Positions 24,698-33,408 of a DNA stretch of 64,000 bases are shown here, piece after piece. Position numbers and translations under genes: made by a program. The stretch comes from Rhizobium sp. NFR07 (lineage in GTDB: Bacteria > Pseudomonadota > Alphaproteobacteria > Rhizobiales > Rhizobiaceae), in contig NZ_FOKM01000010.1 in assembly GCF_900111905.1 (NCBI RefSeq), positions 62,001 through 126,000 of the forward strand, given 5' to 3'. The notes beneath the pieces were generated by a model. That model was not told the origin of the DNA. It saw only the letters and a list, made by a program, of their open reading frames with translations, and did not search any database. Position 1 is the stretch's first letter; the number at the start of each line of letters is the position of its first letter.

Positions 24698-25978
24698 CTA
24701 CCTGAATACGCCGGGCAGCCAGAGCGACAGCTGCGGGATGTAGGTCACGAGCAGCAGCACGAGGAGGCTTGCGCCGAAGAACGGCCAGATCGTTCGCATC
24801 GCTTCGCGGATCGATATCCCGCCCACCGCGCAACTGACGAAGAGCACGGTCCCGACCGGTGGTGTGTTCAATCCGATGCCGGCGTTGAGGATCATGATGA
24901 CGCCGAAATGAACAGGATCGATGCCGAAGGCTTTGACGACCGGAAGAAGGATCGGCGTCGCGATGATGACCATCGGCGCCATGTCCATGAAGGTGCCGAG
25001 CACCAGCAGGATGACGTTGATCATCAGGAGCACGATGATCGGATTGTCGGAGATCGCGCTGATCGCGGCGATGATCAGTGTCTGGACCTGCAGGAAGGCC
25101 ATCAGCCAGCCGAAGGAGGCTGCAGTGCCGATGACCAGAAGCACCATGGCGGTGGTCCGCACCGCACCCATGACCGCCTCGACGAAACCGTCCCAGTTCA
25201 GTTCGCGATAAACGAGCATCGCGACGAGGAAAGCGTAGAGGACGGCGATGCAGGAGCTTTCCGTTGCGGTGAAGACGCCGGAACGCACGCCGCCGAAGAT
25301 GATGGCGATCAGCAGGATGCCAGGCAGGGAAGCCAGGAAGTAATAGCCAACACGCGAGAAGCCCGGGAATGCATCGGCTGGATAGCCACGCTTTACGGCG
25401 ACCCACCAAGCAGTGAACATAAGTGCGCCAGCGAGCAAGATGCCGGGAACGATGCCTGCGGTGAACAGGTCGGCGACCGAGACATTGCCGCCGGCTGCGA
25501 TCGAGTAGAGGATCATGTTGTGCGACGGCGGGATCATCAGTGCGATGATCGCTGCGTTGGCGGTGACGTTGACTGCATAGTCGCGGTCATAGCCGCGCTT
25601 CGCCATCTGCGGGATCATCAGGCCGCCGACTGCGGACGCGTCAGCCACGGCCGAACCGGAAATGCCGCCGAACAGGGTCGAGGCGACGACATTGACCTGA
25701 CCGAGGCCGCCGCGCATGTGGCCGACGAGACCGGCCGCGAAGCGAATGAGCCTAGTCGCAATGCCGCCGCGCACCATCAAGTCACCGGCAAAGATGAAGA
25801 ACGGGATCGCCATCATGGCGAAGACGTTCATGCCGGAATTCAGCTGCTGGAAGACGACGACCGGCGGTAGGCCGAGATAAAGCACCGTCGCAAAGGACGC
25901 GATGCCGAGGCAAAACGCGATCGGCATGCCGATTATCATCAGGAAGGTGAAGGCACCGAAAAGGATCGTATAGGCCAT
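24698..25978 (-). CDS. gaaM: TRAP transporter large permease (DctM type), GaaM-like
   Basis: A 426-residue protein with 11-12 hydrophobic segments and the DctM signatures PIAFCLGIASF, FGGISGSAVADASAVGG, IPPSHNMILYS and LNAGIGLNTPPVGTVLFV. It is the sodium- or proton-coupled channel subunit of a TRAP importer. The start ATG overlaps the stop of the small permease by one base. The adjacent gci, gli and kdgD genes indicate galacturonate or another hexuronate as substrate, as for GaaPQM of Agrobacterium. Name given by context and family. Confidence 0.85.
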   Translation of the reverse strand: MAYTILFGAFTFLMIIGMPIAFCLGIASFATVLYLGLPPVVVFQQLNSGMNVFAMMAIPFFIFAGDLMVRGGIATRLIRFAAGLVGHMRGGLGQVNVVASTLFGGISGSAVADASAVGGLMIPQMAKRGYDRDYAVNVTANAAIIALMIPPSHNMILYSIAAGGNVSVADLFTAGIVPGILLAGALMFTAWWVAVKRGYPADAFPGFSRVGYYFLASLPGILLIAIIFGGVRSGVFTATESSCIAVLYAFLVAMLVYRELNWDGFVEAVMGAVRTTAMVLLVIGTAASFGWLMAFLQVQTLIIAAISAISDNPIIVLLMINVILLVLGTFMDMAPMVIIATPILLPVVKAFGIDPVHFGVIMILNAGIGLNTPPVGTVLFVSCAVGGISIREAMRTIWPFFGASLLVLLLVTYIPQLSLWLPGVFR

Positions 25979-26499
25979 TATGCGGCCTCCTGGACAAGCA
26001 CGTCGGCGGCGACTTCCTCGCCGATCGCGACGTCGATGAAACGTTCGAGTGAGAAGATCGCGATCATCGTGCCACCGACGATCATCGGGAAGAAATCCGT
26101 GCCGCCCGGCCAGCCGAGGACCGGAATGCGCGCCGACCATGTGCCGGCCGCGAGCAGGCTGGAGTAATAGGCCATGCCGATGCCGAAGAGGACGATCAGG
26201 CCGAGGCTCAACAGATCCATCGCCTTCTGGACACCGGGCGGCATCACATAGCGGACGATGTCGAGCCCCAGATGGACGCTCTCGCGCACGCCGACTGCCG
26301 CACCCAGCATGATGAACCAGGACATGAGGTAGAGCGACAGCGGCTCAGACCAGCTCGGTGAGTCATTGAGGACATAACGGCTGAAAACCTGCCAGCCGAC
26401 GATCAGCGTCATGGCGATCATGCCTATGCCGGCAATCCAGAGTGACAGGCGGCTGATCCCGCCCAGAATCGGCCTGATGGCCAGCATGAATTTTCGCAT
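25978..26499 (-). CDS. gaaQ: TRAP transporter small permease (DctQ type), GaaQ-like
   Basis: A 173-residue membrane protein with four hydrophobic segments and the DctQ features VGWQVFSRYVLNDSPSWSEPL and REsVHLGLDIV-type helix. It couples the binding protein to the large permease. AGGAGG lies eight bases before the ATG. It is separated from the binding-protein gene by 89 bases that contain a hairpin with a short T run, which may lower expression of the two permeases relative to the binding protein. Confidence 0.85.
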   Translation of the reverse strand: MRKFMLAIRPILGGISRLSLWIAGIGMIAMTLIVGWQVFSRYVLNDSPSWSEPLSLYLMSWFIMLGAAVGVRESVHLGLDIVRYVMPPGVQKAMDLLSLGLIVLFGIGMAYYSSLLAAGTWSARIPVLGWPGGTDFFPMIVGGTMIAIFSLERFIDVAIGEEVAADVLVQEAA

Positions 26500-26548
26500 T
26501 GTCCTGTCCTCCTCGGCCCGGCTCTCCGACTATCGGCGCCGGATATGC

Positions 26549-26575
26549 AAAAGCCGGCCTCGTGACGGGGCCGGC
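26549..26575 (-). terminator. Intra-operon hairpin between TRAP binding protein and permease genes
   Basis: On the minus strand GCCGGCC, a nine-base loop, GGCCGGC, then TTTT. It lies between the binding-protein stop and the small permease start, so it probably acts as a partial terminator or a 3' stabilizer. Confidence 0.6.
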
Positions 26576-26588
26576 CTCATTCATGCGA

Positions 26589-27575
26589 TCACCTCACCGC
26601 CTGGATTTCTTCCAGCAGTTCCTTCATCGAGGCGTCGGTGACGAACTTGTCGTAGACCGGCTTCATCGCGGCCGAGAACTCTTCCTTGTCGACCTCGATG
26701 ACCTTGACGCCTGAAGCGCGGACCTTCTCCTCGGAGCTCTTTTCGCGGGCGCTCCAGAGTTCGCGCATCTTCACGACCGAATCCTTGGCCGCCTGACGGA
26801 TGACCTTCTGGTCGTCCGGGGTGAGCTTGTCCCAGGAGACCTTGGACATGACCAGGATTTCCGGGTTCATCGAATGCTGGGTCAGCGTGTAGTTCTTCGC
26901 CACTTCGTAGTGACGGGCGGATTCATAGGACGGCCAATTGTTTTCCGCACCGTCGACGACGCCCGTCTCGAGCGAGGAATAGACCTCGCCCATCGGCATC
27001 GGCGTCGGGTTGGCGCCGAAAGCCTGCATCATGGCGATCCAGAGATCGGACTGCTGGACGCGGATTTTCATGCCCTTGAGGTCGGCCAGTTTCTCGACCG
27101 GCTTCTTGGTCGTGTAGAAGGAGCGCGCGCCGGAATCGTAATAGGCGAGGCCGATCAGGCCGTGAGGCTCGAAGGCAGCAAGGATCTTGTCGCCGATCGG
27201 GCCGTCGACAACCTTGTGCATGTGCTCGGTCGAGCGGAACAGGAAGGGCAGGCCGAGGACGACCGTTTCCGGGATCAGGTTGTTGAACGGCGCGGCATTG
27301 ACGCGGTTCATGTCGATGACGCCGAAGCGGGTCTGCTCGATCGTGTCCTTCTCGCCGCCGAGAACGGAGTTGTTCATCACCTGGATGGCGATCCGGCCGC
27401 CGGTGCGTTCCTTGACGAGGTCGCCCATGTACTTGACCGCATCCACGGTCGGATAGCCGTCCGGGTGGATGTCGGCCGAACGAAGGGTGACTTCCTGCGC
27501 TTGAGCCACAGGGATGGCGGTCGTCGCGGCGAGCGCGAGAGCGAGTGCCAGCCCGAGAGCTTTGGTGATTTTCAT
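26589..27575 (-). CDS. gaaP: TRAP transporter substrate-binding protein (DctP type), GaaP-like
   Basis: A 328-residue periplasmic binding protein with signal peptide MKITKALGLALALALAATTA (cleavage near AQAQE). DctP features include the IQVMNNSVLGGEKDTIEQ segment, FRSTEHMHKV, DLKGMKIRVQQSDLW with the substrate-contact Arg, and GAENNWPSYES. ATG 27575 follows AGGAGG closely; an open frame upstream into the gli region is ignored. It is encoded 50 bases after gli, in the same operon, so it should bind galacturonate or a related hexuronate. Confidence 0.88.
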   Translation of the reverse strand: MKITKALGLALALALAATTAIPVAQAQEVTLRSADIHPDGYPTVDAVKYMGDLVKERTGGRIAIQVMNNSVLGGEKDTIEQTRFGVIDMNRVNAAPFNNLIPETVVLGLPFLFRSTEHMHKVVDGPIGDKILAAFEPHGLIGLAYYDSGARSFYTTKKPVEKLADLKGMKIRVQQSDLWIAMMQAFGANPTPMPMGEVYSSLETGVVDGAENNWPSYESARHYEVAKNYTLTQHSMNPEILVMSKVSWDKLTPDDQKVIRQAAKDSVVKMRELWSAREKSSEEKVRASGVKVIEVDKEEFSAAMKPVYDKFVTDASMKELLEEIQAVR

Positions 27576-27625
27576 GTTTTCCTCCTCCAAAAGCCGGCGC
27601 CTCCACGCGCCGGCGGTTAAAAAAA

Positions 27626-28507
27626 TCAGATTGTCGATGCACTCCATGCCGGAAGGCCGAAAAGCTCCTCCGGGTTTTTGACCAGCGCCAGTTGCAGCGC
27701 GTTCTCGTCCGGCAGCCAGCCGAGCACGGTATCAGTCAGCGCTACGTCGTCCGGGTAATCCGCCTGTTCGCGCGCCAGATTGTGTGGCCAGTTGGTGCCC
27801 CAGACGATGCGCTCCGGCGCATAGGCCGCGATATCGCGGGCGACGGCTGCGACGTCTTCGTAATCGGGGCCGCCGCCCTTCGACGATTCATAAACGCCGG
27901 CGAATTTGAACCAGCATTTTCCGCCATCGATCAGACGCTTGACGGCGGCGACCTGTTCGCTGTCCGGCGTCACGCCCGCGAAGAATTTTCCGTGATGGTC
28001 GAAGACCCAGCGGGACTTGAGGTTTTTCAGCCGCGTTTCGTGGTCGAGAATGTTGCTGCCGTCGAACTGGACGGCGACCATCCAGTCGTGAGCCGCGGCC
28101 TTGGCATCGACTGCTTCCAGTTCGGCAAGGCCGACCGCGCCGCCGGGCAGGTCCATGATGCGGGTGCCGACGATGCCGGCTGCGGCCAGGCGCTCGATCT
28201 CGGCATCGGTCGAGGTGCTGTCGATGACGCCGACGCCGCGGGCAATATTGCCCATGACTCCGAGGCAGGCGACGAGGTTCTCATTGTCCCGCTGATGGGC
28301 ATTGCCCTGGGTGATGATGACCCGATCGATGCCGAGCCATTCCATAAACTGCAGATACTGATCGGCATCGGGAAGGGCGCCGACCGGCAGGCCGGGGCCA
28401 CCGGGGAGGGATGGATAGCCCGGCAGATACATATGCATCTGCGTATCGACCGCGCTCTGCGGCAGCCTGGTTTTCGGAGCATTGCCGGAAAGGGGGCGGA
28501 CGAGCAT
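27626..28507 (-). CDS. gli: Amidohydrolase-family D-galactarolactone isomerase-like protein
   Basis: A 293-residue metal-dependent hydrolase-fold protein of the amidohydrolase 2 group (SAVDTQMHMYLPGYP.., ..DGSNILDHE.., ..WVFDHHGKFF.., ..ERIVWGTNWPHNLA..). Agrobacterium Gli, encoded in the same gene order, converts D-galactaro-1,4-lactone to the 1,5-lactone or the equivalent step of the uronate dehydrogenase pathway. The ATG overlaps the gci stop by one base (TGATG). The name depends on neighbours gci and kdgD; by sequence alone it could be another lactonase of this family. Confidence 0.83.
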   Translation of the reverse strand: MLVRPLSGNAPKTRLPQSAVDTQMHMYLPGYPSLPGGPGLPVGALPDADQYLQFMEWLGIDRVIITQGNAHQRDNENLVACLGVMGNIARGVGVIDSTSTDAEIERLAAAGIVGTRIMDLPGGAVGLAELEAVDAKAAAHDWMVAVQFDGSNILDHETRLKNLKSRWVFDHHGKFFAGVTPDSEQVAAVKRLIDGGKCWFKFAGVYESSKGGGPDYEDVAAVARDIAAYAPERIVWGTNWPHNLAREQADYPDDVALTDTVLGWLPDENALQLALVKNPEELFGLPAWSASTI

Positions 28508-29643
28508 CAGGCGTCTCCCATTTTGAATTCTTCGAGCGCGTCGCGGTTGATTTCGATCCCGAGGCCCGGGCCGTTGGGGATCTGCACCACGCCGTGCTCG
28601 TGTTCGATCGGGGTTTTGATCACCGCCTGACGGAAAGGATTGTCGGTGCGGTCGAATTCGAGAATCGGCTCGATCGGATTGACCCGGACAGGGCTCGGGA
28701 TCATCGCCGCCATGAACTGCAGTGCCGCCGCGATATGGACCGCCGTACCCCAGACATGCGGGACGACGCGAATGCCGTGAAGGGCTGCAAGATCGGCGAC
28801 GCGCTTGGCTTCGGTGAAGCCGCCGACGCCGGCAAGGTCGGGCTGCAGGATATCGACGGCGCGGGTCTCGATCGGCTCGCGCATGCCCCAGCGGCTATGC
28901 CACGTTTCGCCGCCTGCGACCGGGATCGGCTGTCTGCTGCGGACTTCGCGATAGGCGGCGAGCTGTTCCGGCACGACGGGTTCCTCGAACCAGTCGATGT
29001 CGTATTGGGCCGCCGCATTGCCGAGCCTGACGGCTTCCACCGTGTCGTAGCCGTGGTTGGCGTCGATCATCAGCCGCATGTCGGGACCGGCGGCCTCACG
29101 TACGGCACGGATGACGCGCAGGTCTTCCTCGACGCCGAAGCCGATCTTGATTTTGGTGGCGTGGAAACCTTCCGAGCGATAGCGCGCCACGTCACGCGCA
29201 TTGTCCTCGACGCGGTCGACGCCGTCGCGCTTGAAGCTGCCGGTGGCATAGGCGCGGATGCTCTCGCGGAAACGGCCGCCGAGCAGGATGGAGACGGGGG
29301 CGTTGAAATGTTTGCCCTTGATGTCCCACAGTGCCATGTCGATGCCGGAAAGGGCGGTGACGGCAAGGCCGCGCTGGCCCTGGTCGCGCAGGGCATTGTA
29401 GAGCCGGGCCCAGATCTTTTCCGTCTCAAGCGGGTTTTCGCCGATCAGCCAGTTGGCATAGGTGGCGACGATAGCCGCATTGGGGCGGGCAGGGCCGAGG
29501 CATTCGCCCCAGCCTACCGTGCCGTCGTCGCATTCGATCTCGACGAGTATATGGGCGCGACGATCAAAGCGCATGGAGGCGCTTTCGAAGGCGACGTCGA
29601 GCCTGTGTTCGAGGAGATGGGTGCGGACCGAAGCGATCTTCAT
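28507..29643 (-). CDS. gci: D-galactarolactone cycloisomerase (enolase superfamily)
   Basis: A 378-residue mandelate racemase/muconate lactonizing enzyme-type protein. The general-base Lys lies in KIKIGFG; metal ligands are Asp in LMIDANHGYD, Glu in WFEEPV and Glu in AGGETW. Agrobacterium Gci opens D-galactaro- or glucaro-lactone to 3-deoxy-2-keto-hexarate. It begins six bases after the kdgD stop, with a weak ribosome site, so it is probably coupled. Length agrees with the known enzyme (378). Confidence 0.88.
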   Translation of the reverse strand: MKIASVRTHLLEHRLDVAFESASMRFDRRAHILVEIECDDGTVGWGECLGPARPNAAIVATYANWLIGENPLETEKIWARLYNALRDQGQRGLAVTALSGIDMALWDIKGKHFNAPVSILLGGRFRESIRAYATGSFKRDGVDRVEDNARDVARYRSEGFHATKIKIGFGVEEDLRVIRAVREAAGPDMRLMIDANHGYDTVEAVRLGNAAAQYDIDWFEEPVVPEQLAAYREVRSRQPIPVAGGETWHSRWGMREPIETRAVDILQPDLAGVGGFTEAKRVADLAALHGIRVVPHVWGTAVHIAAALQFMAAMIPSPVRVNPIEPILEFDRTDNPFRQAVIKTPIEHEHGVVQIPNGPGLGIEINRDALEEFKMGDA

Positions 29644-29649
29644 CAGGGT

Positions 29650-30558
29650 TTACCGCTTGTGGCTGCCGATGAGTTTAAGGAGCATCTGTTCCTCTTCCGC
29701 CGTCAGGTCATCGAGCGGCGGGCGAACCTTGCCGGCGTCAAAGCCCTGCAGGCGAACGCCGGCCTTGATGGCGGACACCGCATAACCCTTGCGGCGAGCA
29801 CGCAGCGCCATGAAGGGGTAGAAGAACTCGGTCAGGATTTCTTCGCAGCGCGCACGATTGCCGGCACGCAGCGCCTTGTAGAACTCGACCGCGAGACCGG
29901 GCACGAAGTTGAAGACCGCGGACGAATAGGTGGTGAAGCCTGCGCCGAGATAGGCTTCGGCGAAGAGTTCGGCCGTCGGCATCCCCCCGAGATACATCAG
30001 CCGGTCGCCCATCGTGGCGGTAACCTGGCGCACGAGGCCGATATCGCCGGTGCCGTCCTTGAAGCCGATCAGGTTGGGGCATTCGTCGCAGAGGCGTTTC
30101 AGCGTGTCGACCTGCAGCACTGAGTTGTCGCGGTTGTAAACCATGACGCCGATGCCGACCGACTGGCAGATCTTCTTGACGTGCTGGTAAAGCCCTTCCT
30201 GCGGGGCGTCGATGAGATAGTGGGGGAGCAGAAGGATGCCGTCGGCGCCTGCCTTTTCCACGGCTTTTGCCATGTCCACGCCAACCTTGGAGCCGAAGCC
30301 GCAACCGGACACGATCGCGGTGCTGCCGGCCGCTTCCTTGGCGGCTTTGACGATCGTGGGAACTTCATCGGGAGCAAGCGAGAAGAATTCGCCCGTACCG
30401 CCTGCCGCGAAGAGGACCGGGGCATCGAAGCCCGACAGCCACTCGATATGGCGCTTATAGCTGTCCTGTTTGAACTCGCCCGCTTCATCGAAGTGGGTCA
30501 CGGGAAAGGACAGCAGGCCAGCACCAAGCGTGGCCTTGATCTCTTCAGGCGTCATCAT
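29650..30558 (-). CDS. kdgD: 5-dehydro-4-deoxyglucarate dehydratase
   Basis: A 302-residue class I aldolase-like (DHDPS superfamily) enzyme. The Schiff-base Lys is in LIGFKDGTGD, the Tyr in MVYNRDN, and GGTGEFFSL forms the substrate pocket. It dehydrates and decarboxylates 5-keto-4-deoxyglucarate to 2-oxoglutarate semialdehyde, the last specific step of the oxidative hexuronate pathway. ATG 30558 has GAGG seven bases upstream; it is the first gene of the operon kdgD-gci-gli-gaaPQM. A GntR/FCD-type operator candidate lies 36 bases before it. Uronate dehydrogenase and the semialdehyde dehydrogenase are not in the window. Confidence 0.9.
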   Translation of the reverse strand: MMTPEEIKATLGAGLLSFPVTHFDEAGEFKQDSYKRHIEWLSGFDAPVLFAAGGTGEFFSLAPDEVPTIVKAAKEAAGSTAIVSGCGFGSKVGVDMAKAVEKAGADGILLLPHYLIDAPQEGLYQHVKKICQSVGIGVMVYNRDNSVLQVDTLKRLCDECPNLIGFKDGTGDIGLVRQVTATMGDRLMYLGGMPTAELFAEAYLGAGFTTYSSAVFNFVPGLAVEFYKALRAGNRARCEEILTEFFYPFMALRARRKGYAVSAIKAGVRLQGFDAGKVRPPLDDLTAEEEQMLLKLIGSHKR

Positions 30559-30593
30559 GAAATTTCCTCTCGAATGTCTCCTCCAGACAGAAA

Positions 30594-30604
30594 TTGTCGT
30601 ACAG
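30594..30604. promoter_or_regulatory. Candidate GntR/FCD operator before kdgD
   Basis: TTGTCGTACAG matches the FadR-subfamily pattern TNGTNNNACNA at all but the last base. A copy with one changed base in the first ten (TTGTCATACA) lies before the regulator gene at 31465-31474. Confidence 0.45.
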
Positions 30605-30628
30605 GTTGGCTAAATTGATGTCAACAAG

Positions 30629-31381
30629 TTATCTGACATCTTCGCGGAGTGCGCGAAGGAGTGCGCGGTAGCGCAACTGGCTGCCGCGCAGATGGCGACG
30701 CATGGCCTCGCGCGCGCCTTCCTCGCTGCCGTCCGAAATAGCTTCGACGATCGCCTGATGTTCCTCGACAAGCAGGCTGATATAGCCGGTTTGATCGGCA
30801 TCCTTGTCGTCGCCTCGAATGGCCGCGCGAGGTATGACATTGCGGCCGACCATGGTCAGGAACTCGCGAAAACGCGGGTTGTTGGTGGCGTCTGCAATGG
30901 CAAGATGAAGGGCGAAATCCGCCTCGCTGGTCGGCTGATTGGCATCAAGACAGGCCCGCACGGCATAGTGCCGGTCGAGGATGACTTCCTCCTGGGCCGG
31001 CGAGCGCCGCACGGCCGCAAGCCCTGCCGATTCGACTTCCACGGCAGTCCTGAGCTCCAGAAGCTCGATCATCGAGGAGACGCGGGCGAGGTCGATCTGT
31101 CCGAGCGACAGGTTGAACGGCTGCGGCGCGGGGGTAGATTGCAGGACAAAGACGCCGGCGCCCTGGCGGGCTTCGACCAGGCGGTCGGAACGCAGCGCCG
31201 CAATCGCCTCGCGCACGACCGTGCGGCTGACGCCATGGGCTGTCGTCAATTGGGCCTCGCTCGGCAGGCGGGAGCCCGGCGGAAACTGTCCGTCGGCAAT
31301 GGCCTGGCGAAGCGTGTCGCTCAACTGGGTCGCGCGGGTTTTCGGGAAAGTGATCGTATCCGACTTGAGTTCTTCGCTCAT
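30629..31381 (-). CDS. GntR/FCD-family regulator of the uronate operon
   Basis: A 250-residue FadR-subfamily regulator. The N-terminal winged helix is TQLSDTLRQAIADGQFPPGS..TTAHGVSRTVVREAIAALR; the C-terminal FCD domain has the metal-binding Asp/His set in DFALHLAIADATNN, HQAIVEAI and MRRHLRGS. It probably senses a pathway acid such as galactarate and represses kdgD-gci-gli-gaaPQM, like GguR of Agrobacterium. ATG 31381 (MSEELKSD) is preferred; the frame reaches 31474 but the extra part covers the presumed operator. It lies 70 bases upstream of kdgD in the same direction. Confidence 0.83.
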   Translation of the reverse strand: MSEELKSDTITFPKTRATQLSDTLRQAIADGQFPPGSRLPSEAQLTTAHGVSRTVVREAIAALRSDRLVEARQGAGVFVLQSTPAPQPFNLSLGQIDLARVSSMIELLELRTAVEVESAGLAAVRRSPAQEEVILDRHYAVRACLDANQPTSEADFALHLAIADATNNPRFREFLTMVGRNVIPRAAIRGDDKDADQTGYISLLVEEHQAIVEAISDGSEEGAREAMRRHLRGSQLRYRALLRALREDVR

Positions 31382-31464
31382 CGGGGCTGCGGTCCTTCCT
31401 GTCTCTCTCTTGTTCGACGTCGAGCGGTGTCTGACCTCGTCCGTGCTATATTTCTCCGCTAAGA

Positions 31465-31474
31465 TGTATGACAA
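31465..31474. promoter_or_regulatory. Candidate GntR/FCD operator before the regulator gene
   Basis: On the minus strand TTGTCATACA, nine of ten bases as in the site at 30594. It lies about 85 bases before ATG 31381, a position that suits autoregulation. Confidence 0.4.
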
Positions 31475-31621
31475 GTTTGGTTGCTTGTCACCCGCTTATG
31501 CTGTCGGGTGACTTTGAACCTGGACGGGTGCTCGCGGGAGGGTCACTTGTTCCGCCGCAACGCGCGCCCACATCTGGTGCAAATCTCTTCCATTTCGGAA
31601 GTCAGTTCCGGAGTAACCATC

Positions 31622-32581
31622 ATGGGTTTCATAGACAAGAATCCTCCCGTTCCGGAGAGCGCCGTTCTGCTGGATGCTTATTCGACCACGGTCGCTGCCG
31701 CCGTCGATCGCGTCGGGCCGGCGGTCAGCCGGATAGAGAGGCTTGCCGGCGGCGGGCACGGCTCGGGCTTTGCCATTTCGCCGGACGGCCTGATCATCAC
31801 CAACCACCACGTAGTGGGCGACGCCAAGGCAGTGCGCATCCGGGCGGCGAACGGCTCGGTCGGGCAGGGCAGCGTGCTCGGGCGCGATCCCGACACCGAT
31901 ATCGCCCTGATCCGCGCCGACATGGACGTGCCGTCCTGGGCACGGCTCGGCGATTCCAAATCGCTCAGGCGCGGCCATATCGCGATCGCCATCGGCAATC
32001 CGCTCGGCTTCGACTGGTCGGTCACGACGGGCGTCGTCTCGGCACTCGGCCGCTCGATGCGGTCTTCGACTGGCCGCCTGATCGATGATGTCGTGCAGAC
32101 TGATGCCGCGCTCAATCCGGGCAATTCTGGCGGGCCGCTGGTCTCGACGGCTGGCGAGGTCGTCGGCGTCAACACGGCGGTCATCCAGGGTGCGCAGGGC
32201 ATTGCCTTCGCGGTGGCCTCGAATACCGCCAATTTCGTCGTCTCGGAGATCATGCGCTTCGGTCATGTCCGCCGCGCCTATATCGGCGTCGTGGTCGATA
32301 CGATCGCGCTGCCGCGCCGGGTCGCTGTGCGGGCCGGGATGACCGAGGAAACGACGGTGCGTATCCGTCGCATCGAGCCGGGCAGTCCGGCGGAACTGGC
32401 GGGCCTGAAGGAAGGAGACTTCATCCTCGCCATCGACGGCCAGCCGGTTGCCGGTGCCGACGACCTGATCCGGCTTCTCGACGGCTCGCGGATCGGGCAA
32501 GAGGCAGCGGTCTCGGTCTACGATCTGGATGGCGCGATCGGCGAGCGGCGGCTTATGCCGGTCGCTCGATCGGCCGGGTGA
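31622..32581 (+). CDS. S1C trypsin-like serine protease with PDZ domain, no signal peptide
   Basis: A 319-residue HtrA/Deg-type protease: catalytic His in ITNHHVVGD, Asp in DTDIALIRAD, Ser in NPGNSGGPL, followed by a C-terminal PDZ domain (RRIEPGSPAELAGLKEGDFILAIDGQPV). Unlike DegP it has no signal peptide or membrane anchor, so it is probably cytoplasmic. ATG 31622 has GGAG eight bases upstream; upstream codons in frame lack a ribosome site. It stands alone. Substrate unknown. Confidence 0.87.
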   Translation: MGFIDKNPPVPESAVLLDAYSTTVAAAVDRVGPAVSRIERLAGGGHGSGFAISPDGLIITNHHVVGDAKAVRIRAANGSVGQGSVLGRDPDTDIALIRADMDVPSWARLGDSKSLRRGHIAIAIGNPLGFDWSVTTGVVSALGRSMRSSTGRLIDDVVQTDAALNPGNSGGPLVSTAGEVVGVNTAVIQGAQGIAFAVASNTANFVVSEIMRFGHVRRAYIGVVVDTIALPRRVAVRAGMTEETTVRIRRIEPGSPAELAGLKEGDFILAIDGQPVAGADDLIRLLDGSRIGQEAAVSVYDLDGAIGERRLMPVARSAG

Positions 32582-32647
32582 TTGGGTCCCGTCAATCGCA
32601 TCGTTGAAAAGGCGCGCCCCAGGCTTTAGGACAGGAAGACAATCCTG

Positions 32648-33262
32648 TTGGGGCATGCCTTGCGGACGATATTGAACCTCTCCCTTCTGGCCGGCGCAAT
32701 ACTGGCCATTCCATCACTCGCCATCGCGCAATGGGCGCCTGTCGAACAGGTCAAGACCTACACGGTGAACGGTTCGACAGGCATCGAGCTTTATTCGCAG
32801 ATCGGCGAAAAGGGGCCGCTGGTGGGCGGCCAGGTGCGCACGATCGCCCATACCGATTTCAAGCTTCTCTGGTCGCGCGATTACCGGCCGCAGCCCGGTG
32901 GTGCCTGCACGCTGGTCTCGGCACGGCCGAGTCTGACCCTGATCTACACCCTGCCACAGGCGGGCAAGACCATGCCGGATCATCTCAAAGCCAAGTGGGA
33001 TGTGTTTGCAGCCGGAGTGCGCAAGCACGAGCTTCTGCATGGCGAGATGATCGTCGAGATGGTCAAGGAGATCGAGGCCGTCAGCGTCGGCCTGTCGGTG
33101 CCGAACGATCCGAAATGTTCAAAGATCCGCAAGGAACTGACCGCAAAGCTCGGCGAGATTTCCAGGCGTAATCGCGAGCGGCACAGGGATTACGACAAGG
33201 TGGAGATGAACAATGGCGGCAATGTCCACCAGCTCATCCTCAATCTGGTCAACGAGCGTTGA
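32648..33262 (+). CDS. DUF922 family putative secreted metalloprotease
   Basis: A 204-residue protein with an N-terminal signal peptide (..ILNLSLLAGAILAIPSLAIA then QWAP) and the DUF922 core, including FAAGVRKHELLHGEMIVEM with a zincin-like HExxH (HELLH). Family members are predicted zinc proteases; activity has not been shown to my knowledge. The start is TTG at 32648, nine bases after AGGAAG; no ATG in frame would keep the signal peptide. It follows the S1C protease by 66 bases in the same direction. Confidence 0.75.
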   Translation: MGHALRTILNLSLLAGAILAIPSLAIAQWAPVEQVKTYTVNGSTGIELYSQIGEKGPLVGGQVRTIAHTDFKLLWSRDYRPQPGGACTLVSARPSLTLIYTLPQAGKTMPDHLKAKWDVFAAGVRKHELLHGEMIVEMVKEIEAVSVGLSVPNDPKCSKIRKELTAKLGEISRRNRERHRDYDKVEMNNGGNVHQLILNLVNER

Positions 33263-33408
33263 CACTTGCTGGAGGCGGGTGAGCGCGGCGCGCGCTCGCC
33301 TGTCTAATCAATTCTCGAACAGTCTGATCACATCACCGGGCCGTTGCCCGTGGGCCGTTCATCGCTATAGTCCGCCCATCAAGCGCATGACATAACAGAG
33401 GGATTTTC

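Noticed and set aside
28411..30123. A 570-codon open frame antisense to gci and kdgD
   Set aside because: It spans two well-defined genes on the other strand and has no ribosome site or family match.
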